From NCBI GenBank assembly GCA_020348985.1, contig CP070761.1, forward strand, positions 1,856,905 to 1,920,904: a stretch of 64,000 nucleotides of DNA, in the 5' to 3' direction. The position numbers and the translations under genes are program-made. This DNA is from Candidatus Thorarchaeota archaeon. GTDB taxonomy: Archaea; Asgardarchaeota; Thorarchaeia; Thorarchaeales; Thorarchaeaceae. How positions within the stretch are numbered: the stretch's first letter is position 1; each line of letters starts with the position of its first letter. The notes under the pieces were generated by a model that saw only the letters and a program-made list of their open reading frames with translations, was not told the DNA's origin and made no database searches. Below are positions 16,705-26,056 of the stretch, piece by piece.

Positions 16705-17877
16705 TCAAAACGGTGTCCTGTATCTATCTGGCTGCGCGTTCGGCTGTTCAGGAGAACAACTGAATTCTCTTGTGAGAACATCTACAATCTTCACCGACGC
16801 ATCTCCCTCACCGTAAGGACAACTACGGCGAACATCAAGCCCTTCTTCACACAGTCTGTTTACTAGAGCCGGGAATTTCTTTGGGTCGGTTCCAACAACA
16901 GTGGCATGACCAGATTCCACAGCCTCCGGTCTTTCAGTTGACCGTCGAAGTACAAAGACTCTCTTGTTGAGTGATGGTGCTGTGACCTCTTCTTGTATAC
17001 CCCCAGAATCGGTCAGCACAAATTCACAATCAATCAGAAGTCGAAGGAAGCTCATGTAGCCCATCGGATTGACTATATGGATGTGTCCAAGAGAACACAA
17101 ATCGTCCATCAGATTGAACTCCTCCAAACGTCGTAGCGTTCTTGGATGAGCTGGAAAGACGATGTCCTTTCGGACCACTTGAAGCCCTTTCACTAGACCC
17201 TTGAGGATTTCCGGGTTGTCGACGTTCTCTGCTCGATGGAGTGTGAGTAAGGCAAACCCGTCCAGATTCTTCTCGGAGACGGGCGATTCAATTTTCCTAG
17301 CTTTGGGTATGATGGATTCAAGTGCATCGATGACAGTGTTACCGGTGATGTACACGTTGCCCCACACATTCTCGTTCTTGAGGATTCTAGCCGTGTAGTC
17401 TGTAGGAGCAAACAAGTACTTCGAAATATGGTCAGTCAATCTGCGGTTGTGCTCTTCTGGCATTCTCATGTCGTAGCTTCTGAGTCCCGCTTCAATATGT
17501 CCAACAGGGATATCCAATTTAACTGCCGCAAGAGCTGCTGAGAGCACTGCATTGGTATCTCCCAGCACAACTACAACGTCAGGCTTGTGTTCCAGAAGTT
17601 TCTCCTCTATGCCAAGAAGTGCTCTTGCAGTCTGCTGTGAATGTGTTCCTGAACCTATCTCAAGATTAGAGTCAGGGTCTCGCAGTTTCATATCGATGAA
17701 GAATGATTTGCTTAATCCATGGGAGTAGTGTTGACCGGTATGGAGGAAGAAGTATCTGATGGACCTTTTGCTAAACTCGTGAAGCACTGGTGCCATCTTG
17801 ATGATTTCTGGGCGTGTTCCTATGACAACAAATGGTTTCACTTTTGTCCCTAGGGGATTTGGGACGTGTCGCTTCAC
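16705..17877 (-). CDS. wecB: UDP-N-acetylglucosamine 2-epimerase
   Basis: 390 aa. N-terminal VIGTRPEIIKMAPV, HTGQH, VLGDTNAVLSAAL, GHIEAGLRS and EEHNRR, then the C-terminal SGGIQEE nucleotide-binding loop; all are typical of non-hydrolysing WecB. It makes UDP-ManNAc for surface glycans. The C-terminal end overlaps the longest frame of the histone-fold gene but not its trimmed form. Confidence 0.9.
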   Translation of the reverse strand: MKRHVPNPLGTKVKPFVVIGTRPEIIKMAPVLHEFSKRSIRYFFLHTGQHYSHGLSKSFFIDMKLRDPDSNLEIGSGTHSQQTARALLGIEEKLLEHKPDVVVVLGDTNAVLSAALAAVKLDIPVGHIEAGLRSYDMRMPEEHNRRLTDHISKYLFAPTDYTARILKNENVWGNVYITGNTVIDALESIIPKARKIESPVSEKNLDGFALLTLHRAENVDNPEILKGLVKGLQVVRKDIVFPAHPRTLRRLEEFNLMDDLCSLGHIHIVNPMGYMSFLRLLIDCEFVLTDSGGIQEEVTAPSLNKRVFVLRRSTERPEAVESGHATVVGTDPKKFPALVNRLCEEGLDVRRSCPYGEGDASVKIVDVLTREFSCSPEQPNAQPDRYRTPF

Positions 17878-17942
17878 ATAAGGCTGACGGGAGGCTACCT
17901 CAAAAGCTTGAATCCCTTACCGTAGGAGGCCCCGCAAAGACC

Positions 17943-17948
17943 TTTAAG
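17943..17948 (+). promoter_or_regulatory. TATA-like box for the 17983 gene
   Basis: TTTAAG within CCTTTAAGAAC about 37 bp before the TTG/GTG start predicts a near-leaderless transcript beginning about 17971. Confidence 0.3.
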
Positions 17949-17982
17949 AACATGGGCAGACATCATTACAATTTACCGCGAT

Positions 17983-18786
17983 TTGGTGAGGATTGAATTG
18001 AGGTATGCCCTTGGAGTGCTAGTAGGAGCACTAATTCCTGGAATCGTTTTGATAGGCGTCGCTTTCATCAACATTCTGGGTGTTGGAGTGACAGACCCGG
18101 CTGTGCTGCAGTCACTTTGGAGTGTTTTCCTCACTTGGGTTGTCATTTCATTCATCATCTTCTTGGCCCCGCTTGTGGTAGCTCGATACTCAAGTCGGCT
18201 GAATTTCCGGGAGATAGCTCTCTTTGAGATTGGTGGCATTGCGTTCTTTGGACCAATTTGGTTTGCCGTTGTCGCAGAAATCACAGGCAATTCAATAATG
18301 GATATCCTGTTGAATGGAGTCGAAAATGCACTTCCAGCACCAGACGAATTTGGTCGGATTGTCGGCGTAAGTATTGGTCCATTCATGCTTATCCCAATCC
18401 TCGGATTGATGCTACTTGTGGGCTTAATACTCCTAAGGCCCTCGTTCATTGAAAGAAGCTTGGAGCCACCTACGCCTTCAGAGCTTGCCGCACTGACTGA
18501 GACTGCTCCTTCACCAGCCCGAGACACCGTAGAAGCTGAGATGCCGGATGTAGCCCGCCCGATTGCTGACGAGTCCACAAAGAGGCAGCTTGAGACTCTT
18601 CTGACAGAGCTTGGAACTCCCCCTGAAACTATTTCTGCGATTGTTGGAGCTGGATTCGCAACTGTCACCGACTTCGTAGCCACAAGCCCTGATCAGATTG
18701 CCATTGCTACTGGTATGGATAAGAAGACGGCCGAGGATCTTCATGTAGCAGTCCAGAAGAAAGTATGGTTCGGCGGAATCGAATAG
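17983..18786 (+). CDS. membrane protein with C-terminal helix-hairpin-helix domain
   Basis: 267 aa, TTG or the adjacent GTG start. Four hydrophobic helices (about 9-33, 45-67, 79-103, 130-150) are followed by a Pro/Thr/Glu linker. The C-terminal domain (about 205-262: GTPPETISAIVGAGFATVTDF, then IAIATGMDKKTAEDL) looks like tandem helix-hairpin-helix/SAM-like motifs. HhH motifs bind DNA or proteins, so this may tie nucleic acid or a partner to the membrane; that is inference. No named family recognised. Confidence 0.6.
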   Translation: MVRIELRYALGVLVGALIPGIVLIGVAFINILGVGVTDPAVLQSLWSVFLTWVVISFIIFLAPLVVARYSSRLNFREIALFEIGGIAFFGPIWFAVVAEITGNSIMDILLNGVENALPAPDEFGRIVGVSIGPFMLIPILGLMLLVGLILLRPSFIERSLEPPTPSELAALTETAPSPARDTVEAEMPDVARPIADESTKRQLETLLTELGTPPETISAIVGAGFATVTDFVATSPDQIAIATGMDKKTAEDLHVAVQKKVWFGGIE

Positions 18787-18812
18787 GTATCGACACAGAT
18801 TCTGTTTGCAAG

Positions 18813-19553
18813 CTAACTCAGTGATACTAGGGCGTCCAATGCAACCTTGATTAGATTGTCTAGAGGAGGCTTTCCTACTATCTTTACTTCCTTCTCTATA
18901 GGTTCCCCGACAATGATACATACCGTTCCTACTCTAACCTCCCTCATTTGACCGATAACAAATAGGGCAGCTGACTCCATCTCCGTCGCGAGCACTTTGG
19001 CACTACGAAATTGATCCCATCTTTTTCGCGTCCCTTTCGGGTCTGCAACAAAATCCGGGTGCTCGCTATAGAAAGCATCCTTACTGTGCCCAATTCCCAT
19101 GTGATGGCTGATTCCTCTCTTCATTGCGGCCTCAACGAGTGCATGAACAACTACTGGATCTGCAACAGCAGGATACTCGATTGGAACGTATTGCCTCGAT
19201 GTCCCATCCTCTCTTACAGCCCCTATCATTATGACAAGATCTCCGGCTCGTAGACTGGAATCAATCGCACCAGACGTGCCAACGCGGATGAATGTTTTGC
19301 AACCAACTCTGATCAGCTCTTCTATAGCAATTGCTGCTGAGGGACATCCAATTCCTGTAGAACAGACTGCTACAGGTGTTCCCTCATATTTGCCCTTGAA
19401 GCTCCAAAATTCACGTTTCCGAGCAATTTCTTCTGGCTCGTCAAAGAAATCACTCGCAATTATTCTCGACCTATCTGGGTCCCCCGGCAACAAGACTAAG
19501 GGAGGAATCTCCCCCTTCGCGATCCCAATGTGATATTCCTTCTCGTTATTCAT
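18813..19553 (-). CDS. udp: uridine phosphorylase family nucleoside phosphorylase
   Basis: 246 aa. HIGIAKGEIPPLVLLPGDP, CSTGIGCPSAAIAIEEL, RVGTSGAID and ATEMESAALFVIG are the phosphate- and ribose-binding motifs of the NP-I family, of the hexameric uridine phosphorylase type. It cleaves uridine (possibly also purine nucleosides) with phosphate, for salvage. Convergent with the HhH membrane protein gene. Confidence 0.85.
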   Translation of the reverse strand: MNNEKEYHIGIAKGEIPPLVLLPGDPDRSRIIASDFFDEPEEIARKREFWSFKGKYEGTPVAVCSTGIGCPSAAIAIEELIRVGCKTFIRVGTSGAIDSSLRAGDLVIMIGAVREDGTSRQYVPIEYPAVADPVVVHALVEAAMKRGISHHMGIGHSKDAFYSEHPDFVADPKGTRKRWDQFRSAKVLATEMESAALFVIGQMREVRVGTVCIIVGEPIEKEVKIVGKPPLDNLIKVALDALVSLS

Positions 19554-19651
19554 TCGTGACTAACCAGCGACTGTCCAAGACATCCTGATATTAAACCATT
19601 CGAAGGATAAAAGGCGGACTTGCTGCTCAAAGTCTGAGGGGATAACGGCAG

Positions 19652-19659
19652 GCTTAAAA
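19652..19659 (+). promoter_or_regulatory. TATA box for the 19684 gene
   Basis: CTTAAAAG predicts transcription from about 19681, so the winged-helix gene starting at GTG 19684 or ATG 19693 would be almost leaderless. Confidence 0.35.
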
Positions 19660-19683
19660 GAAATCCGAAGAGGGCCACACAAA

Positions 19684-19920
19684 GTGACGACAATGAGTGA
19701 GGATATTTCAGACCTCGACCGTCAAATCTTGGTTGTCATTGCAAAAGACAGCCACAGGCCCTCAGCAATCACCCGTATTCTGAAGACCCGGAGAGTTGAA
19801 TGCACCCATAATGAGGTTGTCGCCGCATTGAATGCTCTTGAACGAGATGGACTTGTAGAACGGTTCACTTCAAAGGCTTGGATTGCTACCCCAAGGGCGG
19901 AATCCTATATCGAGGAGTGA
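19684..19920 (+). CDS. small winged-helix protein
   Basis: 78 aa from GTG (ATG 19693 is an alternative). The whole protein is one winged helix: DLDRQILVVIAKD, HRPSAITRIL, CTHNEVVAALNALERDGLVERF, then a wing and AWIATPRAESYI. It is typical of archaeal ArsR/Lrp-type DNA-binding modules, and is presumably a transcription regulator of unknown target. A nearly leaderless transcript is predicted. Confidence 0.65.
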   Translation: MTTMSEDISDLDRQILVVIAKDSHRPSAITRILKTRRVECTHNEVVAALNALERDGLVERFTSKAWIATPRAESYIEE

Positions 19921-19962
19921 ATCTGAAGACCGCCGTGCCCTCACACATCATCTATGAGATTG

Positions 19963-21558
19963 CTACACACTTTCAGCGTATTCGGTCCATTTTCCCTCCA
20001 GTCTTTCCTTCACACCTTCTCCCAATAGCTGTCTAGACATCAGATCATTGAGGCCGGCCCTGAACTGATCAGCTGCATCGCCACTACGAAGCAGATTCTG
20101 GTCCGAGCTCGCATGCTCGAAGGCGTTCCTGAAAGAGACACTGCTCTTCTTGAGACCATCAACTGCAGTCAAGATGTACTCGTCGAAATTTGAGGCAACT
20201 GGTCTGTGTCTGACAGGCAGCGTGAATCTATCCTCGGGAATGATTCCTGATGTGAATATCTTTGTGTCCCCATCACCGTACATCACTGCAAAAGTCTCAA
20301 TGTCCAACATGGTCAAGGGTGCCAAGTTGTTGATTGAGTTGTTATCCAAGGTAAAGTAGAGTATCTGGTTCAGCTCTTCTTGGAGTGTACGACTTCGTTT
20401 CTCTATCTCTGACATCACCTTTGTCACTGAGTTCTCGACCTTCTCCCTCAAAGATTCTAGCTCGAGTTCTGCTTGGTCCTTTTCCATTCTGAACTCTACT
20501 AGTCTATGTCGACGTTCCCGTATCTGAGAATCGATTGACCTCGAGAGTTCTTTGCTCTTATCAGACATCTCATTGTCAATTTCGAGAACTCTCTTCATTG
20601 TCGAATCAGCTTTGGCAGTTATGGATTCAACACTCCTCTCATACTCTGGCAGTTGCTCACGAAGCTTTCCGACCAACTCCTGGAATTTCCGAATTGCCGC
20701 TTCTACGTCATCCCCTTTCTGTGCAATATCCGTTCTGCTGTCTTGAATCATTGCTATCAGTTGAGCAAAGAAAGCCTCAAGGTCTCCAACTGATCTGGCA
20801 AACTCTGCAGTCAATGCACGTAGCTCGAGTTTGTACTTCCCGTGAAGATCGTACTGAGCGTCTCTCTTCTTCTCAGCTAGCTCGCGTGTCTCAAGCTCTT
20901 CAATATCCTCTTGCATTCTAAGTCGTCTGATCCATCGATCGCTTTCGGATGATGTGACTGTGCCTAGAGCTCCCAACTTGCCCTTGAGCTGCTCCTTGAC
21001 AATCTCAAGGAGTTCATCCATTTTGGAGATTCTCGTTCTTGCACCTGCTACCAGACTCTGGAATTCTTCACTAATGGCCAAAGTTTCTTGCGAGTCAATA
21101 GATAGCTCCAGTCTGTTTGGAAACGTTGCGGGCTCCAGTTCGACTACGTGTTTCCCCATACTCACAATGACAGCGGGATCAATCAGATTCTTGACATAAG
21201 ATACGGTCTTCTCTACGTTTCCAATCATTGGGAGTGCTTTCTCTACGGCGTGAGGAATGTCGCGTGCTTCCGGAGTCTCTGTGCTGAGGATTTTCGTTGC
21301 AGTAGATAGAGCTGTATTCTCTGTTGCCTCGAGAGATCTTGTTGAATCTCCACTGGCAAATAGAAGAATGGATTCTGATTCCGAGACCTGGACAACCCAA
21401 TATGGAATCGAAACGAAACTAACGCTCTTTATGCTTCTACCCGTGCCTGCTGACTCTGCAGCAGCAAATCCCATCGCGAGACTTGTGTGATAGGGCTCAG
21501 GTTCAAGTCCAGAGCTCGTCTTGTTGTACAGAAACTTCAATGCAAGTTGGCGAACCAT
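19963..21558 (-). CDS. large coiled-coil protein, unknown
   Basis: 531 aa from ATG 21558, chosen because AGGTGG lies about 7 nt upstream; the open frame runs 52 codons further without conserved look. An N-terminal globular part (about 1-120) contains SFVSIPYWVVQV. A long coiled coil follows (about 170-415, rich in E/K/R heptads), and a C-terminal globular domain (about 420-531) includes TLPVRHRPVASNFDEYI. The layout resembles the 770-aa protein at 57415. Possibly a scaffold or cytoskeletal-type protein; no family recognised. Confidence 0.6.
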   Translation of the reverse strand: MVRQLALKFLYNKTSSGLEPEPYHTSLAMGFAAAESAGTGRSIKSVSFVSIPYWVVQVSESESILLFASGDSTRSLEATENTALSTATKILSTETPEARDIPHAVEKALPMIGNVEKTVSYVKNLIDPAVIVSMGKHVVELEPATFPNRLELSIDSQETLAISEEFQSLVAGARTRISKMDELLEIVKEQLKGKLGALGTVTSSESDRWIRRLRMQEDIEELETRELAEKKRDAQYDLHGKYKLELRALTAEFARSVGDLEAFFAQLIAMIQDSRTDIAQKGDDVEAAIRKFQELVGKLREQLPEYERSVESITAKADSTMKRVLEIDNEMSDKSKELSRSIDSQIRERRHRLVEFRMEKDQAELELESLREKVENSVTKVMSEIEKRSRTLQEELNQILYFTLDNNSINNLAPLTMLDIETFAVMYGDGDTKIFTSGIIPEDRFTLPVRHRPVASNFDEYILTAVDGLKKSSVSFRNAFEHASSDQNLLRSGDAADQFRAGLNDLMSRQLLGEGVKERLEGKWTEYAESV

Positions 21559-21634
21559 GTGAACCACCTGTAGTTTGACTCGCTGCAGGTACATTCGACA
21601 GTTCTGCGTATTAAGTGGATTGCAGGACTTGATT

Positions 21635-22633
21635 CTACACGCTATTCTCGAGAGCCTTGACAAGTGAGTCGACAATGTCACACGTAAGTTCGGGATTCTC
21701 AACACAGAATACACTCGAGAAGACAGTATTTGTGGTCACAATCATTCCTTCGCTTCTCTCAATCAAATACTCCAGCAACTCTTCGCCTCTATCAATAAGA
21801 GATAACACATGCACAACCGCCATGCCAACATTGGCTGCTCCCTGTTGAAACAGACGCTCACCGGCTTTGAGCAATGTTTCTCCACTTTTTGTAAGGTCAT
21901 CGATGATTATGACATCTTTATCCTTGACCTCTAAGTCACCCGATAGTTCTACTGCGTACGAACTAAGTCGCGTCTTCCCGAATCCCCGACATGCAAACCT
22001 CTCCTGACCCCCCTCGTCTGGGGTCACAACGACATAGTCGGTAAAGCCAAACTTCTTGGCTCCAAACTCAATGAGGTCACCAGTTACATCAATCGAGTCA
22101 AGCTTTCCGCTCTCTACCAACTGCTTGATCCAGTCGAGGCTTGCGGGAGCATGCGGGTTTACGATCCAAATCCTGTCAGATACTTCTGCAATCGCTTCTA
22201 GCGCCCATCTTGCTGAGACCGCCTCACCCGTAAGGAACGCTTTGTCCTGGAGGGCGAATGGCTGGAATGTGAGAATGACATCTATTCGTGAGGGGGGTTC
22301 AATCTCTGCGCATTCGTACTCCTTGTGACTCACCTCCCTCACAATCACTGGACGTCTCAGCATATCCAATAGGAGCAATAGCTCGACCACTCGATCCGAA
22401 GTTGTGTAAAACTCCTTCTCTGTCGGGCCAGACCCGGTGCAGCTCTGAATCACAACAACCCTTCGACCAGAGAGCTCATCTACGTCCGAGACACGAACGT
22501 ACATGTCTGCATTTGGGAACATGCGTTTTCCGTCGTAGTTCATCTCTGAAACATAGACCCGATATCCCAACTCTTCGAAGCGTTCTTCCAGCTGCTCTGA
22601 CCCGCTGGCTAGAATGACGTCATATTCCTTCAT
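21635..22633 (-). CDS. prs: ribose-phosphate pyrophosphokinase-like protein
   Basis: 332 aa. Two PRTase-like halves: the N-terminal half begins with VILASGSEQLEE and has VVVIQSCTGSG, and the C-terminal PRPP loop reads IIIDDLTKSGETL (usual form DD-ISTGGT). The PRPP-synthetase order of elements is kept, but the loop and N-terminal motifs deviate from typical Prs, so it may be a divergent Prs or a paralogue. Start at ATG 22633, with GGGGGT upstream. It lies 76 bp before the coiled-coil gene on the same strand. Confidence 0.72.
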   Translation of the reverse strand: MKEYDVILASGSEQLEERFEELGYRVYVSEMNYDGKRMFPNADMYVRVSDVDELSGRRVVVIQSCTGSGPTEKEFYTTSDRVVELLLLLDMLRRPVIVREVSHKEYECAEIEPPSRIDVILTFQPFALQDKAFLTGEAVSARWALEAIAEVSDRIWIVNPHAPASLDWIKQLVESGKLDSIDVTGDLIEFGAKKFGFTDYVVVTPDEGGQERFACRGFGKTRLSSYAVELSGDLEVKDKDVIIIDDLTKSGETLLKAGERLFQQGAANVGMAVVHVLSLIDRGEELLEYLIERSEGMIVTTNTVFSSVFCVENPELTCDIVDSLVKALENSV

Positions 22634-22731
22634 AAGGACCCCCACGCAACTTCAATGCGTACCTGGTGCGTCACAGGGTCGCAGGGAAATTTCGCTTGCT
22701 TAAATACAATGCGACCCGGACATTGATGTTT

Positions 22732-23277
22732 TCACCTTATATCGGGTTCCTGTTGGCCCACATAACGGCTCGATTCTCTCTTATCATAGCTGACTCGAGC
22801 AGGACCAGTAAGAGGCATGAACATAATCTGGACAATCTGCATTCCCGGATAGAGAAAGACAGGATTAACATTCATGCAATAGACTTCTAGAGTCAGTTTG
22901 CCGGGTTTCACTGTTCCTGTTCCTGGATTGACCAATCCTGCTGCATGAACGATGATTCCTAGTCTGGCTACGCTCGACTTCCCCTCAAGAATCCCTGCAA
23001 GGTCAGAGGAAACTGAGAGATTCTCAATTGTCTGACCCAGTATGAACTGACCCGGACGAATCTCAAATGGCGCTCCTCCGGTATCCACAATCCTAGTGCT
23101 CTGGTCCAAAGCGCCTTTGGATCGAAAGTCGACTGTGGGCCCGGAATCATAAACACGAAAAACTGAGTCGAGCCGAAGATCCACACTACAAGGTCCGACA
23201 AGATCAGAGTCGTAGGGATCGATGAATATCCTTCCTTCATCAATTGCCTTCAGAATCTCATTATCCGACAGAATCAT
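22732..23277 (-). CDS. dcd: dCTP deaminase
   Basis: 181 aa beginning MILSDNEI, the usual Dcd start. GPCSVDLRL, LEGKSSVARLGIIVHAAGLVNPG and the C-terminal YVGQQ are characteristic trimeric dUTPase-fold motifs, with the deaminase Glu in the last region. It converts dCTP to dUTP for thymidylate synthesis. The TTG four codons upstream (23289) is less likely as the start. Confidence 0.9.
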   Translation of the reverse strand: MILSDNEILKAIDEGRIFIDPYDSDLVGPCSVDLRLDSVFRVYDSGPTVDFRSKGALDQSTRIVDTGGAPFEIRPGQFILGQTIENLSVSSDLAGILEGKSSVARLGIIVHAAGLVNPGTGTVKPGKLTLEVYCMNVNPVFLYPGMQIVQIMFMPLTGPARVSYDKRESSRYVGQQEPDIR

Positions 23278-23367
23278 TGAGTTTGTCAACCATCTGCTTT
23301 TTGGGTCTTTATCTTAGACGACAGACTCAAATGACCTTTGCCCTTCTATTAGTTGCCACCATAGGAT

Positions 23368-24087
23368 TTGATGGTTCCTTTGAGTCTAACCGCTCGTGAC
23401 TTGCTACAGAAGATTGCCAAAGACACAGGTGTATCCTACCAAGCCATTGCCCAGGATGTCAACGAGGGAATGAAGCAAGGGATTCCACTCGAGCGGTGCG
23501 TGCAGAGAGTTGTGGAAGAGAACGGCCTTGATTCTGATGAGTACAGGTTGAGTCCAACGAAGATTGCGGCAGAAGCAAGACGGATTCTGCGAGAGGACTA
23601 CACACAGACTCTGATGATTTCGGCGGTTCTTGGTCAGTTGGTGGAGGCGGACGGAACTGAGAGATTTCCAGTCCCCGCATTCTTTGCTTTTCTTGAGCTT
23701 CTGTCAGGTCTAGAGGATGCACCACGAGATATAAAGTCCGAAGCGTCTACCGAGATCGAGGAACTCACCACAAGAATGATCGAACTCACAACAACTCTGG
23801 TTTCTCTAATCTGCAGATGGTCCGAGGGGGGCATTGACGGAGTGGCCGAAAGCTGCCCAACTTCACTTAGAGAGATTGCCAAGACCGTCTACAGGAAAAC
23901 AAAGATGCTGCAATCCGGGCTTTGGACATGTATCTCATGCGGCAAGGTTGTAGAAGCAAAGGACACACATGCTTTGATGTGCTCGGAATGCGATGATGGT
24001 ATTTCCGAGGGTCGGCCTCTTCGTACAAGGCGACCGATAGGCACTCGGGACAGAAGTGGCTATGGGCAGACTTCAGAAAGCGAATAA
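23368..24087 (+). CDS. helical protein with C-terminal zinc ribbon, unknown
   Basis: 239 aa, all helical in the first 190 residues (TARDLLQKIAKDTGV looks HTH-like near residue 10). It then has a zinc ribbon CISCGKVVEA with the second pair MCSEC near residues 198-217, and an Arg-rich tail. This could be a nucleic-acid-linked regulator, but no family is recognised. Divergent from dcd. Confidence 0.6.
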   Translation: MMVPLSLTARDLLQKIAKDTGVSYQAIAQDVNEGMKQGIPLERCVQRVVEENGLDSDEYRLSPTKIAAEARRILREDYTQTLMISAVLGQLVEADGTERFPVPAFFAFLELLSGLEDAPRDIKSEASTEIEELTTRMIELTTTLVSLICRWSEGGIDGVAESCPTSLREIAKTVYRKTKMLQSGLWTCISCGKVVEAKDTHALMCSECDDGISEGRPLRTRRPIGTRDRSGYGQTSESE

Positions 24088-24110
24088 CTGTGCAGTCCGA
24101 CAAAGAGACA

Positions 24111-24752
24111 CTAGCCCTTGAGCCTCAGATCAAGCCCCTTGTTCAGAAGAATTCGAGACCGTTCAACCTCGTCAAAACTGATTGCGATGTCTCCAATTTG
24201 ATACAGAATCTCTCTGTCCAAGGCTGCTTCAAGGAACAGGACTACCGGGTCAAGATCTGCAGGTGGTCCAAGACTAAGCAACGGGGCTGTTAGTCCATCA
24301 TAATAGTCGGACTGACCAAGAGGAATATCCATTCTCTCTAGAAGCCTACCACCCTTCTTTGAGAGGACTTGGCCACATGTTCTGCCATCATAGGTCATCA
24401 TCGCAATGACAAACCTTGACGGGACGTTCCCTCTAATGTAGAAAAGCATGTCAGTTACCCATTCGTAGTCTTTGATGAGCACGTCGCCAAAGATTAGCAT
24501 AAGTTCATCATTGATCATTCCGTGAACGGGAACAACAGGTGGCTTCACAGTGACCGGATACCGATTCCAAGTTGAAAATGATGGTGAGTTGAAAATCAGG
24601 ACTGTCTCGAAGTGAACCTCTTCGTAGAGCTGTCTACACAAGGCTTGGCCAAGAGGATTCAACCCTAGGATGATTGATAAGGGGTCTTCCAACTTCCGCT
24701 TGGAAAAGACCTCCAAGATAGGGCTGAGCCATTCCTGCTCGAATGTAGGCAT
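24111..24752 (-). CDS. PAC2-like (proteasome assembly chaperone family) protein
   Basis: 213 aa. The order of elements resembles archaeal PAC2 proteins: GLNPLGQALCRQLYEE near residue 30, a loop with NDELMLIFGDV, DYEWVTDMLFYI, a Gly-rich stretch before DGLTAPLLSLG, and LDPVVLFLEAALDRE. Eukaryotic PAC2 helps assemble 20S proteasome rings; archaeal members are less well defined. Convergent with the zinc-ribbon gene (23-bp gap). The assignment rests on pattern only. Confidence 0.5.
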   Translation of the reverse strand: MPTFEQEWLSPILEVFSKRKLEDPLSIILGLNPLGQALCRQLYEEVHFETVLIFNSPSFSTWNRYPVTVKPPVVPVHGMINDELMLIFGDVLIKDYEWVTDMLFYIRGNVPSRFVIAMMTYDGRTCGQVLSKKGGRLLERMDIPLGQSDYYDGLTAPLLSLGPPADLDPVVLFLEAALDREILYQIGDIAISFDEVERSRILLNKGLDLRLKG

Positions 24753-24939
24753 CCTACTTCAACTCCTCAAAATCCTCACGTTACTGTCTAATGGATTTTA
24801 GGTTCAATCCAATCGCTGAAAGGGTTTGTGTGTCTCAAGTACTCGTAGCGTCGAGAACCAATATTCTTGTCAGGCATCTGGAATGTATTCAGAATCCGCT
24901 CTCTCTTCTAGATCGGTATCTTGGATTGGAGACAAAGAC
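24753..24939. other. intergenic stretch, nothing firm
   Basis: 187 bases between the PAC2-like start and the end of the flavoprotein gene. A 60-codon plus-strand frame runs into the flavoprotein 3' end, with no ribosome site or recognisable content. No tRNA fold was seen. Confidence 0.3.
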
Positions 24940-25875
24940 CTACTCCCAGTATGGCTTCCGGATGTATTTGTAGGCATTGTGCGCTGCGAGGGCTCCTTGG
25001 GCGGCGGCTACCGTGGCCAATTGATAAACTGAGACGATGTCGCCTGCCGCATAAACTCCTTCGACATCCGTCCGCATCTGGTCGTCTGCCTTTATGAACT
25101 TCCCATTCATTGTAACACCTAAGTCTGCAAAGACTTCCGTATTTGGAACAAGACCTACCGCGATGACAACCCTATCAACATCAAGAATCCATTCGTCTCC
25201 GGTTTCGCTGTTTCGAAGCTTGACCTGAGTGACTTCCGTCTCGCCTGTAATCTCAAGCAGCTCAGTATTGTACAGGATTTCTGCCATGTTCTCATTGACA
25301 ACTTTGGCCACAGTGCTTTCAGCTGCTCTGAACTCGCTTCTTCTGTGAGCTAGCCACAGTTGGCCTGTGACTTTGTGGGCATCCACAACCGCGTCCAACG
25401 CCGTGTCTCCTCCACCCACGACGAGGACTCGCTTGTCACGAAAGAGTGCTGGCTCGGTTATGTACGGAAACACTCCTCTGTCTTTCCGGGAGAATTTGTC
25501 TTCTCCGGGAATCCCCAACAGAGTGGGTTTCATACCAGTAGCGATTATGACAACCCCAGCTTGGTATGTCGCCTCGGTTGTCTCGACAAACTTCTGCCTA
25601 GTAATCTTGATGACTCTTTCAGGTATCAAATAGGCTCCCTGATCGGCAGCTTGGTGAACCCATTCAGCTACCAGATGTGATGCTAGGATCTTTGGCACGC
25701 CTGGATAATTGTACACCTGCTTGAAGGGGTAGATCGTCGACAAAAGACCACCCCAACTTCCGCCTTCAAAGATGGCCGTTCTCAGCCCTTTGTAGGCAGA
25801 TATGATTCCGGCTGACAGACCAGCGGGACCCCCGCCAACTATAGCTACATCGAATTGATCTTTAATTCTTGTCAG
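24940..25875 (-). CDS. TrxR-like flavoprotein, probably ferredoxin-NADP+ reductase type
   Basis: 311 aa if it starts at CTG 25875. FAD-binding GGGPAG at 14-19, NAD(P)-binding VVGGGDTALD near residue 154, and the FAD-closing GVYAAGDI near the C-terminus. The CxxC redox pair that thioredoxin reductases carry just before the NADP site is absent (VFPYIT instead), which points to ferredoxin/flavodoxin-NADP+ reductases of the TrxR fold. No ATG, GTG or TTG precedes the FAD motif in frame after the TAG at about 25881; CTG with GGTG six bases upstream, or ATT, must serve. Divergent from gdhA, so it may supply NADPH. Confidence 0.72.
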   Translation of the reverse strand: MTRIKDQFDVAIVGGGPAGLSAGIISAYKGLRTAIFEGGSWGGLLSTIYPFKQVYNYPGVPKILASHLVAEWVHQAADQGAYLIPERVIKITRQKFVETTEATYQAGVVIIATGMKPTLLGIPGEDKFSRKDRGVFPYITEPALFRDKRVLVVGGGDTALDAVVDAHKVTGQLWLAHRRSEFRAAESTVAKVVNENMAEILYNTELLEITGETEVTQVKLRNSETGDEWILDVDRVVIAVGLVPNTEVFADLGVTMNGKFIKADDQMRTDVEGVYAAGDIVSVYQLATVAAAQGALAAHNAYKYIRKPYWE

Positions 25876-26056
25876 ATTCTACACCGAATGATGATATCCC
25901 TAAACAAGAATATGTGTATTGAGTTATGGCGGCAACCAACCTTGTGACATAACTCTCGGAATCCCACCTAAAATGGAAGATGCCGCTTCTCCGATTGATT
26001 TATGTGGAGGCTCCTTCGCGGACGCGAACATCTGACTAAATGGTGTGTGAGTACAG

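Noticed and set aside
24791..24973. 60-codon plus-strand frame in the gap next to the flavoprotein
   Set aside because: It runs into the 3' end of the flavoprotein gene on the other strand, without ribosome site or conserved features.
24940..25743. 267-aa thioredoxin reductase lacking its N-terminus
   Set aside because: The same frame continues upstream through an intact FAD motif, so the gene is not truncated, and the absent CxxC argues against thioredoxin reductase.
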